A stretch of DNA of 64,000 nt, from contig JAFWJA010000021.1 of assembly GCA_017511805.1 (NCBI GenBank), positions 129,956 through 193,955 of the forward strand. The letters are read 5' to 3'. A program made the translations under genes and the position numbers. The notes beneath the pieces were generated by a model. The model was not told the origin of the DNA. It was given only the letters and a program-made list of their open reading frames with translations, and searched no databases. Positions 26,001 to 34,471 of this stretch are shown piece by piece; within the stretch, counting starts at the first letter, position 1, and each line of letters begins with the position of its first letter. The stretch is from Bacilli bacterium. Its GTDB lineage: Bacteria > Bacillota_I > Bacilli_A > RF39 > UBA660.

Positions 26001-29000
26001 AGTTCATATTGAGGGATTAGATGGAATCATGATGTTAAGACCTATCGGTGTTAATTCTAAAATTCTATATTCTCAACAAATAGGTAGAGTAATACATGCT
26101 TTATCACCAGAAATAGATGTTGAAAGTAACGATGCTCCTTTAATATTCGATGTTTATAATAACTACTTATCTCATAATATGGATAGAGAAGTTAATAAAA
26201 CTACTATAACTAGTGATTTACAAAAAATGAGATATATAGCAAGTTGGATTAAGAAGCATGGTAATTACTTCCCAGATATTAATAGTACTGAAGCAACTGA
26301 ATATAGAAAAGCTATTACTTTAAAGAGAATTAAAGCAAAATATAGTAGATATTTAGATGACCCTATTAATAGTAATATTACTAGATCTGAAGCATATGAA
26401 ATAGAAGAAATATTAAAAATAGGAAAGACTTTAAACCTATGGGATAGAGAGATTGGCGATAGAATTATTGATGATGCTGAAACTACAGAAGCAAGAGTTA
26501 ATACTTTTAAAGTTACAGGTGAACAAAAGAGATTCTTAGATTTATATAGAGAGGCAAAACAAGTTAAATCCGCTCCAAAAATTAATGTTGGAACAATTAG
26601 ACTTAAGAATGCTTTATCAACATTAGAATTATTATCTGAATATGGATTTGAAATTAATAATAGTACTATTAAAAAAGGAACTATTCTATCAGATGTTTTA
26701 GCTTTATTACCAAAAGATGTAGTTAAGCTAATTGAGGGAGAATTACAAGTTTCATTAGATTATGAATTATATGAAGAATATAATTATGCTAAAACAATGT
26801 TATATGCTAGACATAAAATATTCGCAGAACAATCTATAAAAACATTAAGATTATGTGGATTATTCCAACCATTTGTTGATGCTAAAGAAAGAGAAAAGTC
26901 ATCAATAGATGAAAGAGGATTTATTCTTCATGGTCATTCAAATATAGTTGGTTATAATATTTTCACAGGAACTAAATATGATAATGCAGGTTATGATTCC
27001 TCAGGTGTAGATGAATCTTTATTTGCTGAATTTAGTATATATAATAAATATGGCTTTAATAGAAAAGGTAAACATATATATACTAGATCTTTCTATAATG
27101 AATGTGGTTTTGATGTAAGAGGTAACTATTTTGTTCGTGATGAAAATGGCTATTATATAAACATGGGTAAATATGATGAAAATGGTTTTGATATGGATCA
27201 TATGTGGCATAAAAAGATAGTTGATTCTATAACAGGTGAAGTTAGTTATGATCCTAATGGAACAGAATATGATGAGAACGGTTTTAATTATTTAGGATTA
27301 AATGAATTCTTCTTCAATAGAGATGGATTTTATTGTGAAATAAAAACAACACAAAAAAGAAGTGGAATAGATTATTCTATAGAGATAAAAGAAGTAGAAC
27401 CAACATCATTAACAATATCCCCTAGAGGATTTAATAAGGATGGTTTATATATAGATGGAAGTAAATATGATGAAAATGGTTTTGATGCCAAAGGTCTATA
27501 TTTAGATAATACACCTTATAATGAATATGGTTTTAATTGTAATAAAAAATATAAAGACACTCTTAGAGAGTATGATAATAAAGATTTTGATTTTTATGGA
27601 ATACATAGAATTACTAGAGAATTATATGATGAACATCATTTTGATAGAGATGGTTTCTTATATAAATTAGTAGATGGTAAATATGTAAAATCTGATGATA
27701 AGATTGATGAATATGGTTTTGATTGTGATGGCTATTTTTGGAAAAGAGATTCAAAAGGATATCTAGTAAAAACTGATAAAGTAGTAAATGAAAGAGGATT
27801 TTATATAAGTCGTCTTCATAATAGAACATCAAGACCATTTGATGAAAATCATTTTGATATAGATGGTTATCTATGGATTATTGGAGATAATAATCATTAT
27901 TGTAGATCAGATAGAAGAATAAATGATTATCATTTTGATTGTGATGGATATTATTACAAGAAAAATGAAAATGGTGATTTAGTTAAAACTGATCAAAAAA
28001 TAGATGAAAGAGGATTTGATATTAGAAGAATTAATGCATATACTAATGAATATTGGGATGAAAATGGATTAGATGTAGATGGATTATATAAAACTATATT
28101 AACTTCTAAATCATTTGGAATAGATGGATATTACTGGAAGAAACAAGCTAATGGTTTATATAAAAAGACTACTAGTTTATATAATGATACAGGTAAAGAT
28201 AAAAATAACAAAACTAAACCATTTGTACCTTTCCCTAACGCAGATTGGGATGAATACGGAAGAGATTCAAGAGGTTCATTCTATACAATACGTAATAATA
28301 ATCAATTTGATAAGGCAGGTTTTTATTGGGAATTTAAAGCAACTAAGGTATATAGTAAAACTGACAAAAGAACAAATCCAAGAGGTTTCTTATCTTCAGG
28401 TAAACATTCTGTAACCTTGGAATTATGGGATGAAAAAGGATTTGATATTAATAATAGATTAGATACAATTAGAAGAGCAAAATATTTTGATAGTAATGGT
28501 TTTTACTGGAAAAAACAGGCATATGGTTATGCAAAAACTGATAAAAAGTTAGATCCAAATGGTTTTGATGGGTCAGGACTTCATTACATAACAAGAGAAT
28601 TATGGGATGAATCAGGGCGTGACATTAGACGTACATTTTCAACTATTTCTAATAATAAATGTTTTGATAGTAAAGGCTTCTATTGGGAAAGACAATCTGA
28701 TGGTACTTATAAAAGAACAGATAAAAAAGTAGATCCAAATGGTTTTAATAAAGATTGTATAAACGTTGAAACAAATGAATATTGGGATAAAGATGGAAGA
28801 GATATCAAAGGTAGATTTGATATAATAAGACAATTTAATTTCGTAGGTAGAGATGGTCATTACTGGGATCAAAAAGGAGGACGTTATTATAAGACTAGCA
28901 TAACTTGGGAAGACCATATTACAACACCTATTAAAACTAAATGGGATTCTACTGGTAAAGACAAAAAAGGATCTTATAAAACAATAGAAAAGGCTAGATG

Positions 29001-30381
29001 TTTTGATGACGATGGTTATTACTGGGAAAAACAAGAAGATGGTAGCTATAAAAAAACTAATAAAGTTGTTAATGAAAGATTGTTTAATAAGGATGGAATT
29101 CATCAAATTACTAAGACTAGATATGATGAATTTGGCTTTGATATCGATGGTATAAATGAGTTCACAAATACAAAATATGATAAACATGGTTTTGATTATA
29201 CTCACCGTACAAAAGATTTATCTGAGTATAATGAATATGGATTTAGATATGATGGTATTCATGAAAATAATACTAGATATGATGATAATGGTTTTGATAT
29301 AGATGGGATACATAAAGATACAGGTTTACCATATAATACTGATTTCATTGATAGAGATGGTAAAAAGTATTTAAACCTTGTAGAAAATAAAGGATATACT
29401 AAAAAGGATGGATATTATTTAGATAGAAATAACTTTGATAATGCTGGTTTCTATTATAAAGAAGTAGATGGCAAGATCGTACCTACAGGACTTAAAGTTA
29501 ATGAAAGAGGGTTTACTAAGAGTGGTATATTTGAAGAAACAAATTCTCTTTTAGATCATAATGGTTTTGATATGGCAGGAGTCTTCTATCCATCTAATAG
29601 ATATGTTAAAAAAGGAAAATCATTGCCATATGACTTAAAATTCTTTGATTGTGATGGACATTATTACAAAGAAGAAAATGGTGTAAGAGTAAAAACAAAT
29701 AATATGTTTAATGAACATGGATTTGGTAGAGATGGCATGTTATGGGTAAAACAAGAAGATGGAACTTATATAAAAACTGATCTTAAGTATAATGATGAAG
29801 GTATTGATTTTTATGGATTCAATAAAGATGGTATATTTGTAGAAACCGGTTTACCATATGATAGAAATCACTTTAATGTAAATGGTGTTCATACAATTAC
29901 AAAAGAAAAAAGAGATGAAACCGGTTTTGATAGAGATGGAAGAAGACCAAATGGTGATTATGTAGATGGATCAGGATTCTATCAAAATGGAATTAATTAT
30001 GAAACTAATACAAGATATGATAAGCATAATTTAGATATATTCCATATTGAAAAATCTAAAAGAGAGGATAATTTTGCTGTTAATATGGCAAGAGATTTCT
30101 TAACTGGTAAGAAGACAAAAAGTGAAATAACTGCTTTAGTTGCTAAAGGAATTACAGATAAGCTTGAACAACATAATAAGTTTACTCTAATTATATATAA
30201 AGGAGTAAGAATATGTCCGGAATTAAAAGATATTGTTATAAATAGAATTAAAAAATTATCAATTATGTTATGTAGTGCTCGTTTACAGTTAGAAAAACTA
30301 GAAAAAGAAGCAGCTGCGGAAAAAATAAAAGAAATAAAAACTATAAAGGGTAATATTAGTTATTACAAGAATTTTGTATAG
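23074..30381 (+). CDS. Giant SF2 helicase with GFDxxG tandem-repeat region
   Basis: 2435 residues. Residues 1-610 are an unrecognised helical region. A DEAD/DEAH-type SF2 helicase core occupies about 610-1020. It contains LRDYQQDALDSI, Walker A LPTGAGKS (about 632-639), FDELHRTG (motif II, DELH, about 744), GITATP (motif III) and motif VI QQIGRVIHA (about 1001), where the usual second arginine is His. A helical spacer follows (about 1030-1275). Then come about 1050 residues of aromatic/Asp/Gly-rich repeats built on YDENGFDxxG, and a C-terminal charged helical domain (about 2330-2435). No signal peptide. The core resembles helicases of restriction and repair systems, but no nuclease or methylase domain is evident. 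The start at 23074 follows AAAAGGGGTG. The adjacent 58-codon gene is likely co-translated. Cellular role unknown. Confidence 0.88.
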   Translation: MNKIFSIDNYSVIEDDDNYYYFRCLEDIDIEAIEKGKVSISGKSFDKLVTYREKYNETHLSPSRFTETSTISLDEMWSHIKKNFFQGTNCVSFSTNCNVSIDYDSGNSKYLMIKVPKTGVDNIYLAGQYMVSELDKYIENVITTLSPLDECIPLISRIREINSNSELRKYISEIIKNYNYSDSDNILKRFDDKQFFNEEQQLEYNKIIAKLSVLELFEKIDNILPRTNMNSSLLSTISMAYSSGEVIVYNGIIPSDNMVVSKTIIDLFSLLQQAEDKDRNNEKIKELKRLVLKYALEGYDLISENGVLYFGNDKDRVKIGISDYSLLLPENDVDFKKQVSLREVYDLTHGQIPYNKAKTALDFTVNAAKSKIKTYELFNILRIISKEIDADSIIDRMEKETYAIDSRIINRRNNSGTRICESVNIDMNETRRQVFNRSEQDKMLSYINRLSSDNLRLLISSDGLRIEKNLCETILDSSSVVGINEYYATTIIDQIDFYKIFKEERDLTEEERNILISRLSSIDCYRLYTSFEKLGISRDIINSIIFNLLVEDGFKDYNLLELSNAPDIDEIVAKNISNFNTKITPLRVDRALGVVDNINMVENSYISLRDYQQDALDSIEAIFNDKRFAGVILPTGAGKSFVAMAEMLKYQKKNIIYYAPNTGILAQVKKHILRNIIGLEVITDEEKKERIKNGEIINKNIVTLSEADDIIKTVFPHLKFYCYQGLLHKDEEFLRSHDADLIIFDELHRTGADEWNHRVKALINNNPNAKILGITATPVRDDASHKDMMFEFALLSGDYSEEELIRKQYLASELYLTDAMQEGIVVIPNLITFDYTLDSTDEFKELKVMKEKAKTVEAREKIESNYLEMLEIIKNSEKKGMSTLVKEAIENNGKRKNGKYIIFLPMNSTDKTTIEYIKEQMGLVREYFSLIDPDPEMSFLYSDRGDNKDNDKIIEEFEKESDHLKLIFALNMLNEGVHIEGLDGIMMLRPIGVNSKILYSQQIGRVIHALSPEIDVESNDAPLIFDVYNNYLSHNMDREVNKTTITSDLQKMRYIASWIKKHGNYFPDINSTEATEYRKAITLKRIKAKYSRYLDDPINSNITRSEAYEIEEILKIGKTLNLWDREIGDRIIDDAETTEARVNTFKVTGEQKRFLDLYREAKQVKSAPKINVGTIRLKNALSTLELLSEYGFEINNSTIKKGTILSDVLALLPKDVVKLIEGELQVSLDYELYEEYNYAKTMLYARHKIFAEQSIKTLRLCGLFQPFVDAKEREKSSIDERGFILHGHSNIVGYNIFTGTKYDNAGYDSSGVDESLFAEFSIYNKYGFNRKGKHIYTRSFYNECGFDVRGNYFVRDENGYYINMGKYDENGFDMDHMWHKKIVDSITGEVSYDPNGTEYDENGFNYLGLNEFFFNRDGFYCEIKTTQKRSGIDYSIEIKEVEPTSLTISPRGFNKDGLYIDGSKYDENGFDAKGLYLDNTPYNEYGFNCNKKYKDTLREYDNKDFDFYGIHRITRELYDEHHFDRDGFLYKLVDGKYVKSDDKIDEYGFDCDGYFWKRDSKGYLVKTDKVVNERGFYISRLHNRTSRPFDENHFDIDGYLWIIGDNNHYCRSDRRINDYHFDCDGYYYKKNENGDLVKTDQKIDERGFDIRRINAYTNEYWDENGLDVDGLYKTILTSKSFGIDGYYWKKQANGLYKKTTSLYNDTGKDKNNKTKPFVPFPNADWDEYGRDSRGSFYTIRNNNQFDKAGFYWEFKATKVYSKTDKRTNPRGFLSSGKHSVTLELWDEKGFDINNRLDTIRRAKYFDSNGFYWKKQAYGYAKTDKKLDPNGFDGSGLHYITRELWDESGRDIRRTFSTISNNKCFDSKGFYWERQSDGTYKRTDKKVDPNGFNKDCINVETNEYWDKDGRDIKGRFDIIRQFNFVGRDGHYWDQKGGRYYKTSITWEDHITTPIKTKWDSTGKDKKGSYKTIEKARCFDDDGYYWEKQEDGSYKKTNKVVNERLFNKDGIHQITKTRYDEFGFDIDGINEFTNTKYDKHGFDYTHRTKDLSEYNEYGFRYDGIHENNTRYDDNGFDIDGIHKDTGLPYNTDFIDRDGKKYLNLVENKGYTKKDGYYLDRNNFDNAGFYYKEVDGKIVPTGLKVNERGFTKSGIFEETNSLLDHNGFDMAGVFYPSNRYVKKGKSLPYDLKFFDCDGHYYKEENGVRVKTNNMFNEHGFGRDGMLWVKQEDGTYIKTDLKYNDEGIDFYGFNKDGIFVETGLPYDRNHFNVNGVHTITKEKRDETGFDRDGRRPNGDYVDGSGFYQNGINYETNTRYDKHNLDIFHIEKSKREDNFAVNMARDFLTGKKTKSEITALVAKGITDKLEQHNKFTLIIYKGVRICPELKDIVINRIKKLSIMLCSARLQLEKLEKEAAAEKIKEIKTIKGNISYYKNFV
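26908..30042 (+). repeat. Protein-level tandem repeats in the giant helicase
   Basis: About 1045 codons of repeated units, residues about 1278-2322. Short units (about 17-22 residues) read roughly Y-D-E-x-G-F-D-x-x-G-h-x-x-x-T. Longer units (about 35-55 residues) contain D-G-[YF]-Y-W-K-K-Q-x-D-G-x-Y-K-K-T-D-K-K-V-D-P-N-G-F. The two types alternate in blocks. The DNA is not conserved between units, so the selection is on protein. Confidence 0.85.
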
Positions 30382-30388
30382 GTGTATT

Positions 30389-30565
30389 ATGGATAAAGTA
30401 GAACTATATAAAAAATATAAACTAGGTCTTATTAAATTAGAGGACTTAGACATAATTGATTTACTATCAATTCTTGAATATATGGAATATGAAATAGACC
30501 ATGTAATTAAAGAAATAAAAGTAAAAGAATCTGAATTAATTGATTTAAAACCGGATGATGATTAA
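30389..30565 (+). CDS. 58-residue acidic helical protein coupled to the giant helicase gene
   Basis: 58 residues, predicted as two helices (MDKVELYKKYKLGLIKLEDL and a longer amphipathic one near 22-50), ending in KPDDD. No known family. Its ATG is 7 bases past the helicase stop codon, with AGGTG overlapping that stop, and a terminator follows directly. It is thus the second and last gene of the unit and may act with the helicase. Confidence 0.7.
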   Translation: MDKVELYKKYKLGLIKLEDLDIIDLLSILEYMEYEIDHVIKEIKVKESELIDLKPDDD

Positions 30566-30597
30566 GAAAAAACCATTTTTAATGGTTTTTTCTTTTT
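30565..30597 (+). terminator. Terminator of the giant-helicase unit
   Basis: AAAAAACCAT and ATGGTTTTTT around a short T/A loop (about 30567-30590), then T-rich sequence. Confidence 0.85.
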
Positions 30598-30605
30598 CTT
30601 TAAAA

Positions 30606-30614
30606 TGTTATAAT
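30606..30614 (+). promoter_or_regulatory. Extended -10 promoter of cca
   Basis: TG-T-TATAAT; start codon at 30630, preceded by GGTGGTAAT. Confidence 0.7.
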
Positions 30615-30629
30615 GAAAGTGGTGGTAAT

Positions 30630-31724
30630 ATGTTTGAAAACGCAATTGAAGTATTAAAACTAATTGAAAAAAAAGGTTTTAAAGCATATATAGTTGGAGG
30701 TTATGTTAGAGATATTTATTTATCTAATACATCAACTGATATAGATATATGTACTAGTGCTAAACCTAAAGATTTAGTTAAAATATTTAAAAAAAATATT
30801 ATTATTGATGAGAACTATGGTTCTGTTAAGTTAGAGTATAAGAATACTTGTTTTGATATTACTACTTTTAGAAAAGATATTAAGTATAAAGATAATAGAA
30901 GACCTTCTGAAATAGAGTATGTTGATTTACTAGAGGAAGATCTTAAAAGAAGAGATTTTACTATAAATACTTTATGTATGGATAGTAATGGTAATATTAT
31001 AGATATACTTAATGCTAAAAAAGATATTACTTCTAAGATAATAAAAACTGTTGGAGATGCAAATGAAAAGTTTAGTGAAGATGCTCTAAGAATTTTAAGA
31101 GCGGTAAGATTTGCGTGTACTTTAAATTTTAAGATAGATAAAGAAATAGAAAAAGCTATTAAAAAGAATATTAAATCTATTACTAGTTTATCTTTCCACA
31201 GGAAAAAATCAGAACTAAATCATATATTTAGATCTCCTAATTATGAATATGGAATTAAGTTGTTAAATAAATATAAACTAGATAAATATTTAGAAATATC
31301 TAATTTAAATAAGATTAAAAAGACGTCTGATGTACTTGGTATGTGGAGTCAAATTAAATATTCAGATAATTATCCATTTAGTAAATTAGAAAAAGAAACT
31401 ATAAAAAATATAAGAGAAATACTTTTATATGGTAAAATAGATAATTATGTACTTTATAAGTATGGTAATTGTATTACTTTAACCGCTGGTGAAATATTAG
31501 GTATAGATAAAAAAGATATACTTGAAGAATATGATAAACTACCTATTTATTCAAAAGAAGATGTTAAGATAAATATATTAGAGATATCTAATTTACTTGG
31601 TATTGAACCATCTAAGAAGGTTAGAGATATATTATCTGATATAGAATTAAAGATAATATCAGGAGAATTAAAAAATAATAAAAAAGATATAGAAAAATAT
31701 ATAACTGATAAATATAAGAGGTGA
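30630..31724 (+). CDS. cca: CCA tRNA nucleotidyltransferase / poly(A) polymerase family
   Basis: 364 residues. Nucleotidyltransferase signature: IVGGYVRD, then the metal-binding pair in TDIDICT. The class II motifs follow: KRRDFTINTLCMD, then EDALRILRAVRFACTLNF, and a helical C-terminal region. The enzyme adds or repairs the CCA end of tRNA; the three tRNA genes in this window all encode CCA, so here repair is the main need. Class II CCA and poly(A) polymerases are hard to tell apart by eye. The start at 30630 follows GGTGGTAAT; the longer reading runs back through the terminator. dnaD follows after 4 bases. Confidence 0.9.
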   Translation: MFENAIEVLKLIEKKGFKAYIVGGYVRDIYLSNTSTDIDICTSAKPKDLVKIFKKNIIIDENYGSVKLEYKNTCFDITTFRKDIKYKDNRRPSEIEYVDLLEEDLKRRDFTINTLCMDSNGNIIDILNAKKDITSKIIKTVGDANEKFSEDALRILRAVRFACTLNFKIDKEIEKAIKKNIKSITSLSFHRKKSELNHIFRSPNYEYGIKLLNKYKLDKYLEISNLNKIKKTSDVLGMWSQIKYSDNYPFSKLEKETIKNIREILLYGKIDNYVLYKYGNCITLTAGEILGIDKKDILEEYDKLPIYSKEDVKINILEISNLLGIEPSKKVRDILSDIELKIISGELKNNKKDIEKYITDKYKR

Positions 31725-31728
31725 TAAT

Positions 31729-32367
31729 ATGAAAAATGATGTATTAAATAGTGTTATTAAAGTTAATGATAATTTAATTATGCCAGGAGTTATCGTCAAA
31801 AATTTTGATAAATTAGAAATGGATGCTCATGAATTATTACTTATGTTATATTTTATTAATCAAAAAGATAATGTCACTTTAGATGTTTCTAGAATATCAA
31901 AAGATTTAAATTTAGAAAGTGCTACTGTATTTGATTTAATTAATAGATTAAATGAGAAAAACTATATATCTATTGAAATGAAAAAGAATAATGGTGTTAT
32001 AGAAGAATTTATATCAACAGAGTTATTCTATAATAAGTTAACATCACTTTTATTAGATCAAAAGAAAGAAGAAAGTGATAATGATATATATTCTTTATTT
32101 GAACAAGAATTTGGTAGACAATTAAGTCCAACTGAATGTGAGAATATAGATAGATGGATAGAAAAAGGTATTAGTGAAGAACTAGTAAAAGAAGCACTTA
32201 AAGAAGCAATATTAAGTGGCGTTAGAAGTATGAGATATATTGATAAGATATTATTTAACTGGTCTAACAATGGATATAAATCAGTTGAGGATATTAAAAG
32301 AAAAAAAGAAAAGAAAGATGATGAAGTTATAGAAAAAATATATGACTATGATTGGTTAAATGAATAG
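31729..32367 (+). CDS. dnaD: DnaD-like replication initiation protein
   Basis: 212 residues. The N-terminal winged-helix region (about 30-100) has NLESATVFDLINRLNEKNYISIEMKKNNG. The C-terminal DnaD/DnaB2 domain (about 125-195) has FEQEFGRQLSPTECENIDRW, then KEALKEAILSGVRSMRYIDKIL and the YxxxIL/W pattern typical of the family. DnaD helps load the replicative helicase at oriC and at restart forks in Bacillota. Start preceded by AGAGGTGATAAT, 4 bases after cca, so the two are co-transcribed. Confidence 0.92.
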   Translation: MKNDVLNSVIKVNDNLIMPGVIVKNFDKLEMDAHELLLMLYFINQKDNVTLDVSRISKDLNLESATVFDLINRLNEKNYISIEMKKNNGVIEEFISTELFYNKLTSLLLDQKKEESDNDIYSLFEQEFGRQLSPTECENIDRWIEKGISEELVKEALKEAILSGVRSMRYIDKILFNWSNNGYKSVEDIKRKKEKKDDEVIEKIYDYDWLNE

Positions 32368-32398
32368 TAAAAGCAAGTGTAAAATACTTGCTTTTTTA
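32368..32398 (+). terminator. Terminator of cca-dnaD
   Basis: AAAAGCAAGT (32369-32378), 7-base loop, ACTTGCTTTT (32386-32395), T-run. Confidence 0.88.
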
Positions 32399-32399
32399 A

Positions 32400-32428
32400 T
32401 TGACAATATTTGTTCAAGAGATTAATAT
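32400..32428 (+). promoter_or_regulatory. Promoter of a small unknown gene
   Basis: Perfect -35 TTGACA (32400-32405) starting within bases of the terminator T-run, 17-base spacer, TAATAT (32423-32428). Confidence 0.55.
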
Positions 32429-32448
32429 ACAATTAGGAGGTATCGATT

Positions 32449-32724
32449 ATGGATGGAAAGAAGACTTTAGAAGCATTTAAAAATCTTGTTAATAAGAATA
32501 TTGATTTATATACACATGGTGTATTAGTTCAATATGGTTTAACTGATGAACAAGCTTTAGAAATAGTTTCAAATTTAACTGGAATATCTAAAGAAAGTTT
32601 AGTTGAAGCTAAAAAGCAAAGAGAAGAAGCTTTTTTATCAAGTATGAGAGGATTCGTTAGTAATAATCCTAAAGATGAGGGTAAAGAAGGTCCATTTTCT
32701 GCTATAGCTAGTGTATTAAACTAA
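32449..32724 (+). CDS. Small unknown protein
   Basis: 91 residues; not recognised. Helical for residues 1-65 (ALEIVSNLTGISKESLVEAKKQREEAF), with a Gly/Asn/Lys-rich end, GFVSNNPKDEGKEGPF, before a hydrophobic last stretch SAIASVLN. No membrane helix. The consensus -35, strong Shine-Dalgarno TAGGAGGT and its own terminator show an independently expressed gene. Confidence 0.72.
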   Translation: MDGKKTLEAFKNLVNKNIDLYTHGVLVQYGLTDEQALEIVSNLTGISKESLVEAKKQREEAFLSSMRGFVSNNPKDEGKEGPFSAIASVLN

Positions 32725-32725
32725 A

Positions 32726-32756
32726 GAAAACACTGGATTAATCTAGTGTTTTTATT
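32726..32756 (+). terminator. Terminator of the small unknown gene
   Basis: AAACACT (32728-32734), inner GGATTAATCT, AGTGTTT (32745-32751), T-run. Confidence 0.82.
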
Positions 32757-32813
32757 TGCTTTTTTATAATTATTTGTTAAAATATTAATTACAAATTAAT
32801 TGGAGATGATTAT

Positions 32814-34454
32814 ATGAATAGAAATGAACAAGAACAAATAAGACATGAAGAGTTTTTAAAATCACTTAATGAAGCAAGTAATATTAGTGAATTACCAAAG
32901 AAGATAAATGCATCAACTATTTTATCTACTTTAACAAGTTTAGCTTCTTTTAAAGATTCTAGAATGGAAAAAGATAAAATGCAAGTATTTGTTTATAAAT
33001 TAACTGGAGATCTAAGTTATATAATCAGTAAAGAATTTAGTGATAGTTTACAGGAGGTTCTTAGAGATAATAATCTTTCTAAAGATGCAGAAGTAATTCA
33101 TAATAAAGCAATGGAAATTATAACTAATAAAAGATTATTTAATCTTGTATCTGAATATCATAGATGGAATAACAAATACTTAGATTTATTGTATAAACAA
33201 ATAACTAAAAAACATGAAGATGTAATGAAACAAATTAATAGAGCTTATGAAATAGAAGATTTACCTAAAGTAAGTATTGCTTCTATTAATAGACAAATAT
33301 CTATAATATTATATGATTTATTTAATAAAAAACAGCTAAAAGTTGATTCTACAGGTAAGATTTCAAAATTATTAGTTAATGGAATATCATTTGATAATGT
33401 GCAAATGAAGAAGAGCGTTGAATATATTTGTAAAAAAAATAAAATGATAGAATCTTTTGAATCTATGTCTTTAAGTGAAAAAGTAGATTACGTCATTAGT
33501 ATTTTAGAATCTAATTATGTATTAGATTATTTAGTTCAAGAAGTAATAGCTAAAGAAAAAAGAGTTTTATTTATTTATAAAGAAGAACATGAAGATATAA
33601 TGAATCAAATTAATTCAGCAACTAGAATAAGAGAATTACCAAATAATATATCTTTATCAAAAATAACTAGTTATTTATCAGGAAATTCATTAATTGTTCC
33701 AAAAGGACCAGTAGTTTCTAGTACAGATTTTATTAAAATTGCTAATTTGTTAATAGAAGGTAAAAAGTTTTCAGATGATGAAATAAAATCTGAATTAGGA
33801 AAAATAGTATTTAAATATTATGAAGATGAACAAGTACAATTTCCATTTGATTTATTATATAAAAAACTATCTTCTTTACCAAAATTAGATTATTATGTAG
33901 AAGAGGTTAGAGAATATATAAAAAGACAAAATGAGTTTGTTAAAAGAGGATCAAGTAATGTTAATGTATATATGATTCCAAATGATCATTCACCATTAGA
34001 TGGTGGTAAATTCTATAATATTTATATTAGTAGCGCTGTAGATTTAAATCTAGAAGAAATACTTCCATTAAATTTAAATGAAATTGTTCCACCTAATATG
34101 GATGTGGATGCGATTGAGTGGTATGTTAGAAATCATGAAAAAGGTGATAAGACATTTAAGGCTGCTGGTGGAATAATTTTAAATAAAGATGAATCAATTG
34201 GTAGTGTTAATGTATTTAAACCAGCTGATGGTAAAGTAGGTATTACACCAGAAGAAAAGAAGAATTATCAACAACTAGAAGACTTAAGTAAAAAATTAAA
34301 AGAAATAACAGACAAGAGTAAAAAAGCTAAAGAAGAGTACTTAAAGTCACAGGCATCAATTGATGAAGAAATAACTTCTATTCAAACAGAAATAACCAGT
34401 TTGATTGAAGATAATGAGAAAAAGAAAAAAGTATTAAAAAATACTAGTAATTAA
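32814..34454 (+). CDS. Unknown protein with three internal repeats
   Basis: 546 residues; not recognised. Three copies of a roughly 35-40 residue motif are visible: HEEFLKSLNEASNISELPKK (about 11-50), HEDVMKQINRAYEIEDLPK (about 136-175) and HEDIMNQINSATRIRELPNN (about 261-300). The spacing of about 125 residues suggests three tandem helical domains. The C-terminal part (about 375-450) is mixed, and the last 70 residues are coiled coil. No signal or membrane helix. Start supported by TTGGAGATGAT. Single-gene unit. Confidence 0.75.
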   Translation: MNRNEQEQIRHEEFLKSLNEASNISELPKKINASTILSTLTSLASFKDSRMEKDKMQVFVYKLTGDLSYIISKEFSDSLQEVLRDNNLSKDAEVIHNKAMEIITNKRLFNLVSEYHRWNNKYLDLLYKQITKKHEDVMKQINRAYEIEDLPKVSIASINRQISIILYDLFNKKQLKVDSTGKISKLLVNGISFDNVQMKKSVEYICKKNKMIESFESMSLSEKVDYVISILESNYVLDYLVQEVIAKEKRVLFIYKEEHEDIMNQINSATRIRELPNNISLSKITSYLSGNSLIVPKGPVVSSTDFIKIANLLIEGKKFSDDEIKSELGKIVFKYYEDEQVQFPFDLLYKKLSSLPKLDYYVEEVREYIKRQNEFVKRGSSNVNVYMIPNDHSPLDGGKFYNIYISSAVDLNLEEILPLNLNEIVPPNMDVDAIEWYVRNHEKGDKTFKAAGGIILNKDESIGSVNVFKPADGKVGITPEEKKNYQQLEDLSKKLKEITDKSKKAKEEYLKSQASIDEEITSIQTEITSLIEDNEKKKKVLKNTSN

Positions 34455-34471
34455 ACTAGTATTTTTTTATT
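34436..34471. terminator. Shared bidirectional terminator
   Basis: AATACTAGT and ACTAGTATT around AATTAA (34440-34463), with A-run before and T-run after. It ends the repeat-protein gene on the plus strand and the DUF308-like gene on the minus strand. Confidence 0.85.

Noticed and set aside
27614..29205. Long antisense reading frames opposite the repeat region (27614-27838 and 28639-29205) and a frame at 28124-28414
   Set aside because: They are shadows of the biased repeat codons: they lack Shine-Dalgarno sites and promoters, and their composition (Ile/Phe/Ser/His-rich) is that of reverse-read repeats.
26908..30042. Repeats as a CRISPR array or DNA satellite
   Set aside because: The repetition is in the protein; DNA units diverge, vary in length and stay in one reading frame. 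There are no spacers of fixed size.
30555..30629. N-terminal extension of cca from 30555
   Set aside because: It crosses the terminator and the cca promoter; homologues start near the GGYVRD region, as in the chosen frame.
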